Part shown: in pieces, positions 1 through 11,800 of the stretch | Layout: each line of letters starts with the position of its first letter | Numbering within the stretch: position 1 is the stretch's first letter | NCBI GenBank assembly: GCA_914767715.1 | Contig: OU612066.1 | Span: forward strand, 8,249,001-8,313,000 | Source: Membranipora membranacea | Lineage: Eukaryota; Bryozoa; Gymnolaemata; Cheilostomatida; Membraniporidae | Direction: 5' to 3' | Length of the DNA: 64,000 nucleotides | Program-made: the position numbers and the translations under genes | The notes under the pieces: generated by a model | Seen by the model: the letters and a program-made list of their open reading frames with translations, nothing else | What the model was told of the DNA's origin: nothing | Database searches by the model: none

Positions 1-272
1 TGTTTTCTTACAACCACAAACAGTGATGCTGAAGCAACTTGAAAACAACTTGAAGCACTGGCTTGTTATTAATGCAAGGCAACCAACTACAGTGTTACCT
101 CTAAATTATTTGCTAGATTATGTTTGATGCCGTTAGAAAGGTTGAAAAGAAAAAGAAAATATCCATGATATACCCTTGGAAATCAAATAATGTGACGTAA
201 ATAGTTTTAGTGATGTCTGTGGTTCTTTGTTATTATGGTAAAAGTATCAAGTTCATTCTTTTATGATTTAAG

Positions 273-354
273 GTATAGCAGCGGTGCTGAGGATGGTTAC
301 ATTAGAGTTCACAGATTCGATCAGTCATACTTTGACTTCGACTTTGATTACTAA
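273..354 (+). CDS. EIF3I: eIF3 subunit I (TRIP-1), last coding exon only
   Basis: The exon follows an AG acceptor and encodes a 27-residue tail starting YSSGAEDGYIRVHRFD and ending in an FDFDFDY run before TAA. This matches the end of eIF3i, the seven-bladed WD40 subunit of translation initiation factor 3, where human eIF3i has a last WD blade and then an acidic-aromatic FEFE tail. The rest of the gene lies upstream of the window. The frame enters with one base from the previous exon. ATTAAA (529-534) and AATAAA (599-604) downstream are candidate polyadenylation signals. The preceding 272 bases read as intron: no open frame there resembles a WD blade. The protein acts in the cytoplasm as part of the 43S pre-initiation complex. 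Confidence 0.9.
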
Positions 355-1107
355 TTGCGACACTGAAATACCGCTTCTACCAAAGACAAGGGCAGGTAAC
401 TACCACACCTCGCTGTCTCTGGTCATCTCTGTCTCTATAAGAACCTCGACTTCCTCCTGATATCACAAGAACTGTTATTTGTAAAGATTCACACCTTGAC
501 ATCCTTACCAGTGAATTTATTACGGAATATTAAACAAAATACTGAATATAAAAGAATTGCAATAATAATGTATTTTTACCCATGCGATAATAAAATATTT
601 ATTATTCTTATGGTATAAACCGGCCTTGTCAAAGTTCACCTCAGCTTGCCAACAAAATTGTGTAGAAAGCTGGAAGAAAGTCAGGATCTGACCCAAACTG
701 TGGCTTTGAAAAAGTGTGGCAATGTCTGACCAAAAAACATGGGAAGGGAAGTATGTAATATTTATATAATAATGATGACTATAAAAAGTTGTATGGTTAC
801 ATACCAATATCCAAGAAATTATTGAATGTGGTAGACCAACGTCCTGTGTTTTTACATTGAGGATAATATAGTTATAGAATTTAATCATGAGACTGGCAAC
901 AATATGAGCTCAGATAGGTAAAAGAGTAGTTTCAGGCCGAGTAAAAATCACAAGATCTTAGGGAAAGGAAGAGGATAACAATATTATTACACTGTAATAC
1001 ATTTGCACAAAAGAAACACCCCCTTGAATGTTTAGACAATGGGAATTGTCTATTGCACATCCTTCCTTCTGAACTGTTTTCCACAGCATTCTCCGAGTTA
1101 TATCATA
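355..1107. other. Intergenic, tail-to-tail 3' flanks
   Basis: This stretch lies between the eIF3i stop (+) and the BNIP3-type stop (-), so it holds both 3' untranslated regions. Apart from the two polyadenylation hexamers of eIF3i I see no coding region or repeat. Confidence 0.6.
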
Positions 1108-3887
1108 TTATCCACTGAATGTTCCTCCAGCACTCTTATTGAGGTACCAGCATACCCTATAAATAACAGTTAATACATCATTATGCAGCCAACCTCTAAA
1201 CTTGCAAGATTGATTAAAAGCTTGCCATTGCCACCGATACAATATACTGATACAGCTGAACATAAACACAGAGTGATATAAACAAAGTGGTGACACTGGT
1301 ATTTGAAGTCCTTGTACTGTAAAGTTGTTTACTGGTTGTTTTGTTGAGAGGCATGGTGAATTTATGTAGTCAAAGGTGAAACCCACTTTCAATCCAAGCG
1401 ATGTGAATGTAGGACAATTTGTTCCCTCTGCGGTATCGCACAAGTCGGGTATAAAGGCTTGGTACCCATCTTTTGCAATATCCCTCCGCCAACACAGTGG
1501 GAACAAACTTATTCTAGTGTGATGGACCTAATAGAAGACATCACCTACTCTACTTGATAGGTATACTTACAGCGAGGCTCCGACTACAAAACTGGCGGCG
1601 TGGGTAATCATCAGAGTGGGAAGGTTTTCGGAGCTTAGCCAGCTCTCTTTCATCACTCGTGTGTTACGTACACTCAATGGGTGTCGCTTAATCGGCCTCT
1701 CTAACTTCATACCATAATCACTAAAACGTCACAATCAATTTGTTCTTTGTTAAACAAAGAATGCTCTCAGACGATGGTGAAAGCAACAGCAGTAAATATT
1801 AAACTCAATTACCCTGCTGTTTCAATGAAGCGCTAAATTTGACATTGGCAGGCTTCCAAAGATAATGATCTAATAATGCTCAGTTTCCACTTCCAGTTGC
1901 CAACTTGGAATCACGCCTACTGTTATTATTAAACACAGTATTGTTAGAAACTGTATCAATTATATCACAAAAATACCAAGCAGTGCTTTGGCCCATAAAC
2001 ACGTGGTTATAAAAAAGGCATGAATTGAGTGCTTAATCAATGATTTGGGTCATGTATGCTGTTAGAAAATCAAAGTACTTTGAAGATCTCTGGCAGGATG
2101 AACTTGGCGTATGCCTCAACCAGTTTACTAGACATGCCATCAGTTGAAAAGGTCAACAACATAACAACCCAGTAATATGTCTTGTTTAGCGTTGTTATTG
2201 GCTTGTCAAAATAGTAGACAAGACGAGCATGCTAGGCAACAAGAAAACTGCTTTTTGTCATGTAGCGTGAAAATTCACAAGAGGAATGTCTGCGATATTT
2301 AGCGGAAATAAGCAAGCACACTCGGTAGTGTTATGGTGAAAATTCATATATTCAGTGACCTTGGGAGTTGGCGACACAAGACAATGTGGGTAGTATCATA
2401 ATATGGTGTGGTGATACCATAATATGTATTTCTATTGTGCTATCCATCATTCCTATTCCAAGTTCTGATAGTGACACCATCTGTGATGGAGACTGTGACT
2501 GATATTTAATAGCTTAGGTCAGTAATTATTCACCCAATATTAATTATTCTGTCATCAAGCAGTTGGAGGCTGAACGTATGAAGGACATCCAACTCCTAGG
2601 TGTCAGTGTCTGTCATGGTGTCATCCCTGTCTATGACACCGAGGACCAAATTTGACCGTTGTTAGACCGCCCCTTACATGGGCTTAAGGTGACATTATGC
2701 CTACCTTGGAGGGATAATCTCAGGACGACTAGACCAGTCTTTGATGAACTCCTGTAGCTGCTCATGTGGAATCTCGATGGGTGATCTCCTCAGCTCTTCT
2801 GATGGTGTGCTGCTGGCAGCACTAAGTGGAGGACTGTGAAGGGCTTTTGCGCTGATAAAAAACAAAGAATGTTTGACGGATATTATACCAAAGCAGTTAC
2901 TCCTTGATTATACCAACTGGCCACTTATTTTTGGCTCTCACAATGAATCTCACGACAGTCAAATTCTTCTCATGGCTTACTTGACGTTGAAGTTGGTGTA
3001 AATCTTGTTCCAAAAGTATGTTGAATTTTGGCGATGAATATATTATTGCATTACATAATGCAGGTAATACATGGTGAAGAATGCCTGACAGAATGAAACC
3101 GCGTTTGATCAGTCTAGTGAGTTAATTTTTAATATCCCCAGGGGTTTTAGAGTACTGTTATATCATATGTACAGTCACAGCTGTCTATTGATGTTTTCAT
3201 GACATCACAAAGCTCATTACAATGATGTGGCATATTTTAGTTTTAGCGAAAGTATACCTGTTATGTCCAGAAGAATTTCTGGATGTCATGCCCGACTCTT
3301 TCTGTGCCTCCACTAGAAGCTTTTCATAGCTGGGTGTAGACAGACCAGATCCTTTATTAGCCATTCCACTCAGATTCAGCTCCACCCATGACTCTAATAA
3401 AACATATGACAAATTAGAACGATCGCACCTGAAACAAGAGCTGCTAGCTTTGAAACAGGAACAACAAGTCTCTTTGTTGTCAGTTCTCGCTGAACTTAAA
3501 ACCTGGTAATACTAAATCTGCTCCGTAAGCTGCCTCACTAAATTATTACCTCCTAGCATTTGTCTCATCAACAATGGAGACAGTACACGAGTGACAGGTC
3601 AGGTGTGGGCGTCTTACTGTTGCAACCGCTTTGCTGATGGGTTTGTGATAATCATATGCTGATATGTAACTCATCCAATCTCCAGACTTTATATGTGACA
3701 TACTGTCATTGAGCAATCAATTACTTAAGTGCCAAGTAGAGTTCAAATGTAAATGTAGGGCAGGGTGATACTAGTACACTTTGCTGGAGTTGGTCTACAC
3801 TGAGTTGTGAAGTAAATTCTATTTATAAGCCTTACCATTGAGTCCTGATGAGCTTTGGCTTGATTCACACATCTTGTCACTGTTCAT
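1108..3887 (-). CDS. BNIP3: BNIP3/NIX-type mitophagy receptor, complete, 5 exons, 177 aa
   Basis: Coding exons on the minus strand are 3887-3836, 3393-3258, 2851-2705, 1720-1571 and 1156-1108. All junctions are GT-AG and the frame is continuous. The product is an outer-mitochondrial-membrane, tail-anchored receptor that recruits Atg8/LC3 to remove mitochondria. Features in order: LC3-interacting motif WVEL at residues 20-23 (human BNIP3 has W18-x-x-L21); BH3-like stretch YEKLLVEAQKES at about 40-51; the family signature WSSRPEIIPP in exon 3; an RHPLSVRNTRVMK block in exon 4; and a C-terminal membrane segment at about 145-167. In that segment T151, H152, S155 and G159 keep the spacing of human S172, H173, A176 and G180, the residues that pack the transmembrane dimer. 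Length is close to human BNIP3 (194 aa). Start: the only ATG in exon 1, giving a normal-length N-terminus before the LIR. BNIP3 and BNIP3L cannot be told apart here. Confidence 0.93.
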
Positions 3888-5846
3888 GGTTGTAGGGGTA
3901 GTAGTTGTTTCAGGAAATTTCAACTGCTCCTTCAGGTTTCATCACCCACTAAAACCACCTGTGATTTGTGACCCGATATTTAGGTGTGAGTGTTGACCAG
4001 CTTCTTTGGTTGAATGGAGTCCAGATAGCTGTATACCCCTTGTATTGCCTGAACTACAAGACACAGGTGTGTAGGTACCCAATTTGCTATGTTTTATGTC
4101 TTGGTCAAGCTACAAATATTGATTATTCCTGAAATGTTTATTTATGTAGCTCACAGCTCTTCTCAGTTTTCCCAGGGCACCTTATGCCACTTGCCTTGTC
4201 AGTTAGGTTTGTTATTGTTTTGCTGTGACGTTTCATAATCTCTAAACTGCTTAATCTCCAATAAAACTATTTAGTTGTATATGAGAGTAGACAACTCCTT
4301 GGACAGTTATAATAAGCAAAATATGTCAATTTCAAAGCAGGGCAGGAGATATACTTGATGTGTTTGTAAGTTCATTGGATTGAATGAGTTGTTCGGGCTG
4401 GATTGAACTAAGTTTAAGTGCTCAAACTCTGCTCTACTCTAACCAAGGAGTGTGATGCATCAAAATCCCTGGCCAAATCATACATTTTTGTTGTTGGTCA
4501 CCTGTGTAGGTGCTCAAACTCAGGTTCAGCTGTCAGTAGATCATTTGATATCATGCATCTAATAATGTTGCTACACTATTTTAAGAGTCACTCATTTTTG
4601 CCCAAGCTGAAAAATTTATTCACATTAAATAATACTTGCATAAACTTAGTGCCTAAATAATTTGCCGATCAATAATATACGGAATCTTTGAGATTGAAAA
4701 CTTCGGAGATAGAACTTGGAAAAAATATGAATAGATGATCTTACACATCCATACCAAAAAGATGTTTTTGATACCACACAAAAATAATCATAAAAAATTT
4801 AGATACAGTTTGAGCATAATGGTGGAGGTGAACAGCTTTGAAAGAAAATGATCGTTGAAACTTGCAAGACTGTATAAATGTGAGCAAAATTTAGATACAG
4901 CAATGCAGTCGTCAATAGGCTGCAAATAATACAAACAGGAAACTTATTGAGTATGCAAAACGCAAAGACTAAAAAAATAAACAAAACACTCTAAGATACT
5001 TGTATGAAAAACAATGCACAACAATTTATATGTATTGATAAATGTAATTTTCACTTTGAGCAAACATAAGGTTTAGAATTTAGATGATTTCATATCTGCC
5101 TAACCTAGCCTTCAATTCAGTCCATTTAAATTTCAAGAGCTTGTATTGGGGAGTTGCCTAATTCGACCGTTTCTTCTGTATGTTACGGAAGTTTGACAAA
5201 GCCTGGATATTTGACAGGTCCGTGTCTAGTCGTTTTGGATGGTAAGCTGTTCAGGATTGAGGGAACAGCACAGCAAAAGTCACGTAAAGAGGAGGCTGAA
5301 GATCTCGCAGAGATAAAACCTGAAATATCCAAGCACATTTTAACATGTTGTGTATCACTAGTCCCGTTGACACTGCTTACATTGTAAAAGTCTTTTGGTC
5401 ATCATGCGAAAAAAAATTGATATCAGTTCCTAAGTATGGATATATGGTATATAATTAATTAAACCTATATCAAAGGCCTTGCATCAGATATAGTGTAGGT
5501 CACATAAATCGGACACAAGAAGACCAAGGATCTTTGACCAGGTTAGCAGGAGTCTTTTTCTATAGATCAGACATGAATCATTCTGTTCTTCATCTGTATT
5601 GGTGAAAGCTTCAAAGCTGTGACTGTGACTGTTTTGTAGGCAAAAGGACAAGCCTGTCCATTGCTTTGCTGTTTGATCAATTGCAGCTATAATGTGAGTG
5701 GCCCCAATTGATAGAGTTGCAATATTGAAAGTAAATTTGCCTGATTCTTGGCCATAAATTGTCTGAATTGTGGCTCAATATTCTAATTAGGTTGTTTTCC
5801 TGTTTGCTCAAAGGGGACTCTGTTGAAGTGTTTAAATTATCAGGTC
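3888..5846. other. Intergenic between two minus-strand genes
   Basis: About 2 kb between the BNIP3-type start codon and the germ cell-less-type stop codon. It must hold the BNIP3 promoter and the 3' untranslated region of the next gene. An open frame at 5154-5387 (+) has no recognisable domain and no splice partners, so I do not call it. No repeats recognised. Confidence 0.5.
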
Positions 5847-8800
5847 TCATATGAACCGACATACACACCATTTGTACTTATGCTTTAGAAAAAAAATTCT
5901 ACACTCACCTTGCTTCTAGTCAGCTTTCCGTTTAAACCGAATCGTTGAGTCTCGATCCCTGTGGTGTGTTTCTGTTGTATACCCTTAGAGTAAGTCTGTA
6001 CAGTAATAGAGTAACGTACATCTCTGTCAGGTCTCATGGAGAAGGTTTGTCTCTCACATTGCCTGAACGATAGCACTGGGTCTGTTGGCTTCAATCTCTA
6101 CAACATGGTTAATCTGGTTAAGTATGATATAAGTAAGTGGTGGTTTCATCGATGGTGTCTGGGAATTATCCCATCCAGTAGATATCAGATGAATACATAC
6201 AATAGTTCCTTTACCCATTTGCTGTTTCAAGTTGTGCTCCCTTTCTAACTAGTCAGACAACTCTCAAAGCAATAGATGAGAATGTCACATAATATCAAGG
6301 AATTTTGGTAAGTTGTTTTTAAGACACAATTTTATTGATTTATTAAGTTTTCTCACACTGTCAACATAATCAGTCTGTCTGCTAGGAACGCTGATGGCTA
6401 AATCATTAAAAAAATCATAATCCTAGCAGTGAATTGGTCTTACACAAGCTCATATCAAATATGTAACTTGCACCAGTGCAATATGCACTGTTGATTGCAT
6501 TTATATTCAGCTGACCTGCATAAAGAATGTGAAAGTGTCACCAGTCTTGACCGTCTTCAGCTCAAAGTGGAATCCATGTAGGGAGAGTATTTCTGTGTGG
6601 TAGGGTAACTCCTCTTCTATAATGTATCCTTGTCTAACTGAGCTCTTCTTGAAATTTCTCATCAGTGTCATATCACCACCTGATTGTAGCTACAAGAGGG
6701 ACCAGGTATATATTACATCTCAATACAAATGACGTTTGGTGTGATTGCTATTTAAAGTTATCTGTTCATAGGTAGCATAGGATGTAAAAATACTGCTTAT
6801 CTCTCAAAAAGGTTTGGCATAGTTGAGATGCATGTGTATTTATAGCCAATATGCCCTAGAGGAATAAAGTGTTCACAGGAAGAGATATTGGCTATTTTTC
6901 ACAGGTTTAAAATACTCAGAACTTTACACTAAATCCCTTCTCATTTAGCGGAAACTGGCGCTAGCTTATAAATGAAATCCCTCTCACAAGTGAAACTAAA
7001 CTCTTGCCAATAGTAAACCCTCAAAGTTGGTTGATTGATTTGCTAACAAGTTGTATATACATGCTCTGCTGCTAACAGATTCATTGGTTGGTTTGTTGGT
7101 TGGTTGGTTTATTTTGTCACAAACATTAGGTATGCTGCGAGATTGAGTGTATATACGGTTACATGAGTAGGGAATACCAAAAAGAAACATAAACAAAATG
7201 AGTAAAGTAAAGTCTGACTTCTAGTGGATTAAAAAATATCTTGCAATATCAAAATCAAGTGTCTGAGGAATGAGTCTTTACCCCAGCCTTGCCTAGCCAG
7301 CCAGTTCATTGCTACATTGATGTCTTACATGATATAAACTTACAGCTGAGTAGTGTTCTGATAGTAAAGATACCATCGCATCCTGAGTCAATATATTCAT
7401 AAGCCTGATGTTCTCAAACTGTGTAGCTGTTTAACAAAGAGATATGTATACTACATTACAATAAACATTACATTACAATTCATCGATATTATCTTGGTAA
7501 GCATAGTTAGTTGTGACAGTCTACCTCTGGCATTTCGATTTGGAATGTTATATTTGAAAGTAATCCATGTGTGTACAAAACGAGATAATGCTCAATCAAA
7601 TTCAACCGGATAGTCCTATCAAATATCTCATTACATCAGTCATCACAATTGCCTTGACCATGACACATGTAGCCACTTACTGTCAGTGATGCCATGTAGC
7701 CTCAGGTTTTCAAACAGCTCCACATATATCTGTCCCTCAGACTCCAAATATGAGCAGTGCTTTGGTAGGCTGAAAATGAAAATTAAATTTTTGAATGATT
7801 CAGTTCTGTGATGGGCAAACCCGGAATAAAATATAGAGGGTTATGCCTCCACAAATATAGAAAGGACAACTCCTTTCATCTATTTACAAATTTACAAGAC
7901 TGAACTTTGACCGATTGATGAAAGGGCTGATCTAGATGCGACAACTTATGGCTAACCCTTGAGCAGCAACAAAAAACCACTGAAATAGCTAAGAACACTA
8001 TGGTTGAATTATTAGCATCTGGCTGTCTTCATAAAACAGCCATGCTAGTTTGATATCCATTAGACAGATGCTAGATCAATCTTGCTTCCCGGGACCTATG
8101 TATGAGTACTTTGGATACCTGTACCCTACTCTGACAATACAATACTTACTGTCTTACCACTTAAAATAACAGCAACTACTCAGATAATATATCATATCCT
8201 GTTATGAACTACTCACCTGTTAAAGTAGGTTATCACATTTGTGGTGGTGGGTAAAAGTTGTATCTGTGGATTAACTCTGAGAAACAGCCACAGTGATAGA
8301 CATGCATATAGCTGGTATTCGGTGTATGTAAACAACCTGAATGTAAGGAATAGAAATGGATCAGGAAACTATATGCAACATCGGTAATGAATGAATAAAT
8401 ATTCAATTTAAATCCGAAAATTTAGACAAAGTGTATGTTGCAGATAAGTTTCTCAATTTACACATTTGCATGTTTGCCTTTATCTACATTGACCAATACC
8501 TAGGCAGTAATCATGCTTAATATCATGATGGATATGATATTGGACAAACCTGGAGGATTTGATGACAGTTTCCATGAGACTGATTGGTATATCTCTTAGT
8601 TGTATTTTGGTTATCATAACAGGGATAAGATTGAGCTCTAACCACCTGACACATGAATCAACTAACTCCTTCTGCTCACTCTGTAAGTAACACAATAACA
8701 ACATGATCACAGAAAGAGTGTAGATCAGAAGAAAAGGTGCAATCTGTAGAGCGCCAGCTAGTCACTGCAAGTAAATTTTTGAAGCAATAGTCACGGGTTC

Positions 8801-11800
8801 AAGCTCTATTGGGGGTGCATTGTTGACTGATTGTGCCTGCCTCCTGCTGCATTCTCGGTGTAGCTAATTCAAAAATGAGTGTGGATGAGAGTGGATATTT
8901 TTCTAATCCTATTAATCTGTTTTGTCATGAGAAAATTTTCATTGATTGAGTTCACTAAAGCATATAATCTATGATTTTGGGCACCTGCAAGCCTCAGTCA
9001 TTACCAATGGAATGGAAAAAGGTTGCCTACCCCCACTACTGTTGGGAATGAGCAGCTCACAAAAATCTAAGAACTTTGGGTTCCTTACTGATTTGAGAAT
9101 AGGTTAGGTGTAGTTGTGCCTTTTAATAATAGTTCAGTTTGATAAAAATAGTTCAGTCTCCTCAAAATAGGTGCTAATGTTTGGAGAATTCTGGTTACAT
9201 TGATCCCAAATCAATAAATCCTCAGCATTGACATGCTAGCACATGATTGCAATAACAACCAAAATTAATCATAAATGTGAGAGTTCACAAAAACGATTTC
9301 AACCAAACAATAATAATGATATCTTACCCTGACAGCTGCACTGTAGAATGATGAGATATTGCTATAGTTGATACATCTCCTCATATGATCCACACAGTGA
9401 TATATTAAGTCAGCAAACTCTAGTTTATACGCTGCCATCAGAACATTAGCTAAGTCGTACTCCTCAACCTGAGAGTGAGCGTGATACAGGTTACCAAGAG
9501 CAGTCGCCATTGCTGGAAGATTAACCATTGGGGTTAAATTGGGGTTAAAATTGCATGTTTGTCTCTGTCCGAAGACTGAGAAATATCAGTGCCTTAAGGA
9601 CACGGCCGCCGTATTCGGCGCCAAGTTGCTCTCAGTTTGCAGGCAGGTCGGAGCTTCAATTGAGCCCAGTAGTCTGTAGACCGCAGCGGGTTTCGAACCC
9701 AAGACCTTCAATGCTTGCGCAGTTGAGGGCAGGCGCTCTAACCAACTGAGCTACCTCCTACTTCTCTTCAAGTCTGTTTTAAACACGATGAAATATTGTT
9801 GGTAGTCAAATCAATATTTTGTAATCTTTCTAATGACTAAGCAGATTTTCTTCAACTTCTGCAAAGTGATTTAAATCTCTGGCAAAATCTGCATGGGGCG
9901 TTTGCCACAGTAACATGTGATTAATGACGATGGTTCCAAATGGTCCTCCCTTACAAATCCTGCCGTGAGCCATCAAAATTCAATCATAGCCAACATATAT
10001 CGGTATAAAACAATCCGACTGGAAACTGCGAGCAAAGCAACAGAATCTCAATACATTATTATGTGGCCAACTTGGTACTATCTAGCAGATCTATTTCCAG
10101 ACTGTCTCAGTTTTTTTTTAGGCGCGCTTTGTTCGCAAAAAGAGGCAACTCTAAAATACTTAAATTGCCAATCAAAGTTATCTGATGGCAGCATAAAAAA
10201 TTCACCTGAGAACCTGGCTAGGCACACTTATGCCTACGATACATTTACAAAGCTTTGTCCGTTCAAGTTTTCACCTGCTAAATTTTAATTTTCAGCAATC
10301 TATTCTGTTTGTAGTACTTTAAATCTCAGTTTTCTTAATAATTACTATACTAATGTTTTGTCGGTTTGACCAATTTCACAAATTGAAAACCCAGATTAAC
10401 TCGTTACACGACATCAAACACAGGGAATTGAATTGCAGGTCTGACCGTGTCAACTTAAAATCGTAAAGAAAATAATTCTCAGGTGTTACAAGGAATCGTG
10501 CTAAGTCTGCAAAAGACTCATGCACCAGTTATCAAAAGTTCAATTTAGCAAATAATTGTTTTGCTGCCTTTGTTAAAATTTCATAGGAATAACCCATTTT
10601 ATTTTAAATACGGCCTTTTGTGAATGGTATTATGTAAACGTTATTACCATAGCCTAGAGTGGTATGTTTTACACTGTCAGGTATGTGGAAATTCAATAGC
10701 GGTTTTTAATCATTATAGAAAGGTGAAATGTATATACTATTCTACGTCAAGACATCCAAACCGATCGATCGATGGTTATCCCTAAGAGTTCCAAATTTAA
10801 AGGGACTTTTCATATTTTCATAGAGTATTGTCAGCCACATACCCGAGGTGTCTATGTTATGAGTCTTCAAAACCACTTTAGTTTTTACAAATACAGTTCC
10901 TGTATTTTATACATATTTGACCAGTCATGACTGAAGTGTCCGTGGAAAGAAATCACACGGCGCAAGGCAGCAAATTGTATAGAAAAGTTTAAACACTTAC
11001 CATCTTTCTTGACCTGGTTCTCTGGTACCGTCCAGTAGATATTAGTTACAGTGCTCTGTTTGAGCTTGGACACATGAGCTGGGTGATCTATCTGTCTCCT
11101 GGTCGCGCGCTCAATCTCTGCATTGTATATTTTATCCTCTTCTGAATTATCATAATCCAACCCTATACAACCAAAGAAGAATACTACATGGGAACCAATG
11201 CATATTATGTTGTAGCTCGATATCTTTTCCCAGCACTATCCCTGACCAGTGAATGGGTAATTATGTGTCGAAGGTCTTTTTTCATCCTGCATGCAGTGAG
11301 TGCAGGCACAAAATGGACTTAGGGTTCCAAAAAACCTTGCTATGATGAATGTGGTGGAAAAGTGAATCAAAAACCCTGAGTATGTATTCAGTATAAGGTT
11401 CATGACTGCACTTGAACTAATCTAGATATCATACCTGCTGATTCGACAAGAGAGTCGAGGGCTTTGTTGACATTAGATTTGTAGTAAGTCGTTTCTGTAG
11501 GTTGCTCCAGCATAGCTTCCTCGAGTAAGTCAGACAAAACTGGGGATCTCTTCAGCACTGTACTGTGCAACTCAAAATCCATACCCAGACAATGTAACAC
11601 AATGTCTGTAAAGTATACAATATGTGATAACAGCTGAAACGATCTGAAATTCATAAAACCATTGTCTATAAAGGTCATTGCGAAGCTCTGAGGGCATTAA
11701 ATGTTTGAGGTATTAAAACTATTTAGAAAGTAATTGGGACTTTGCGGCAGCAAGCCTTGGCTCCTCTTCCATTATTAGATAGTGTATGTCAGCTTCCTAA

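Noticed and set aside
5154-5387. 77-codon plus-strand ORF
   Set aside because: Somewhat protein-like composition, but no family, no splice partner and no supporting signal.
9700-9761. Possible tRNA gene (also at 40925-41000)
   Set aside because: Boxes A and B are good, but the acceptor stem does not close and both copies continue into the same 120-bp body and tail, so they are SINEs.
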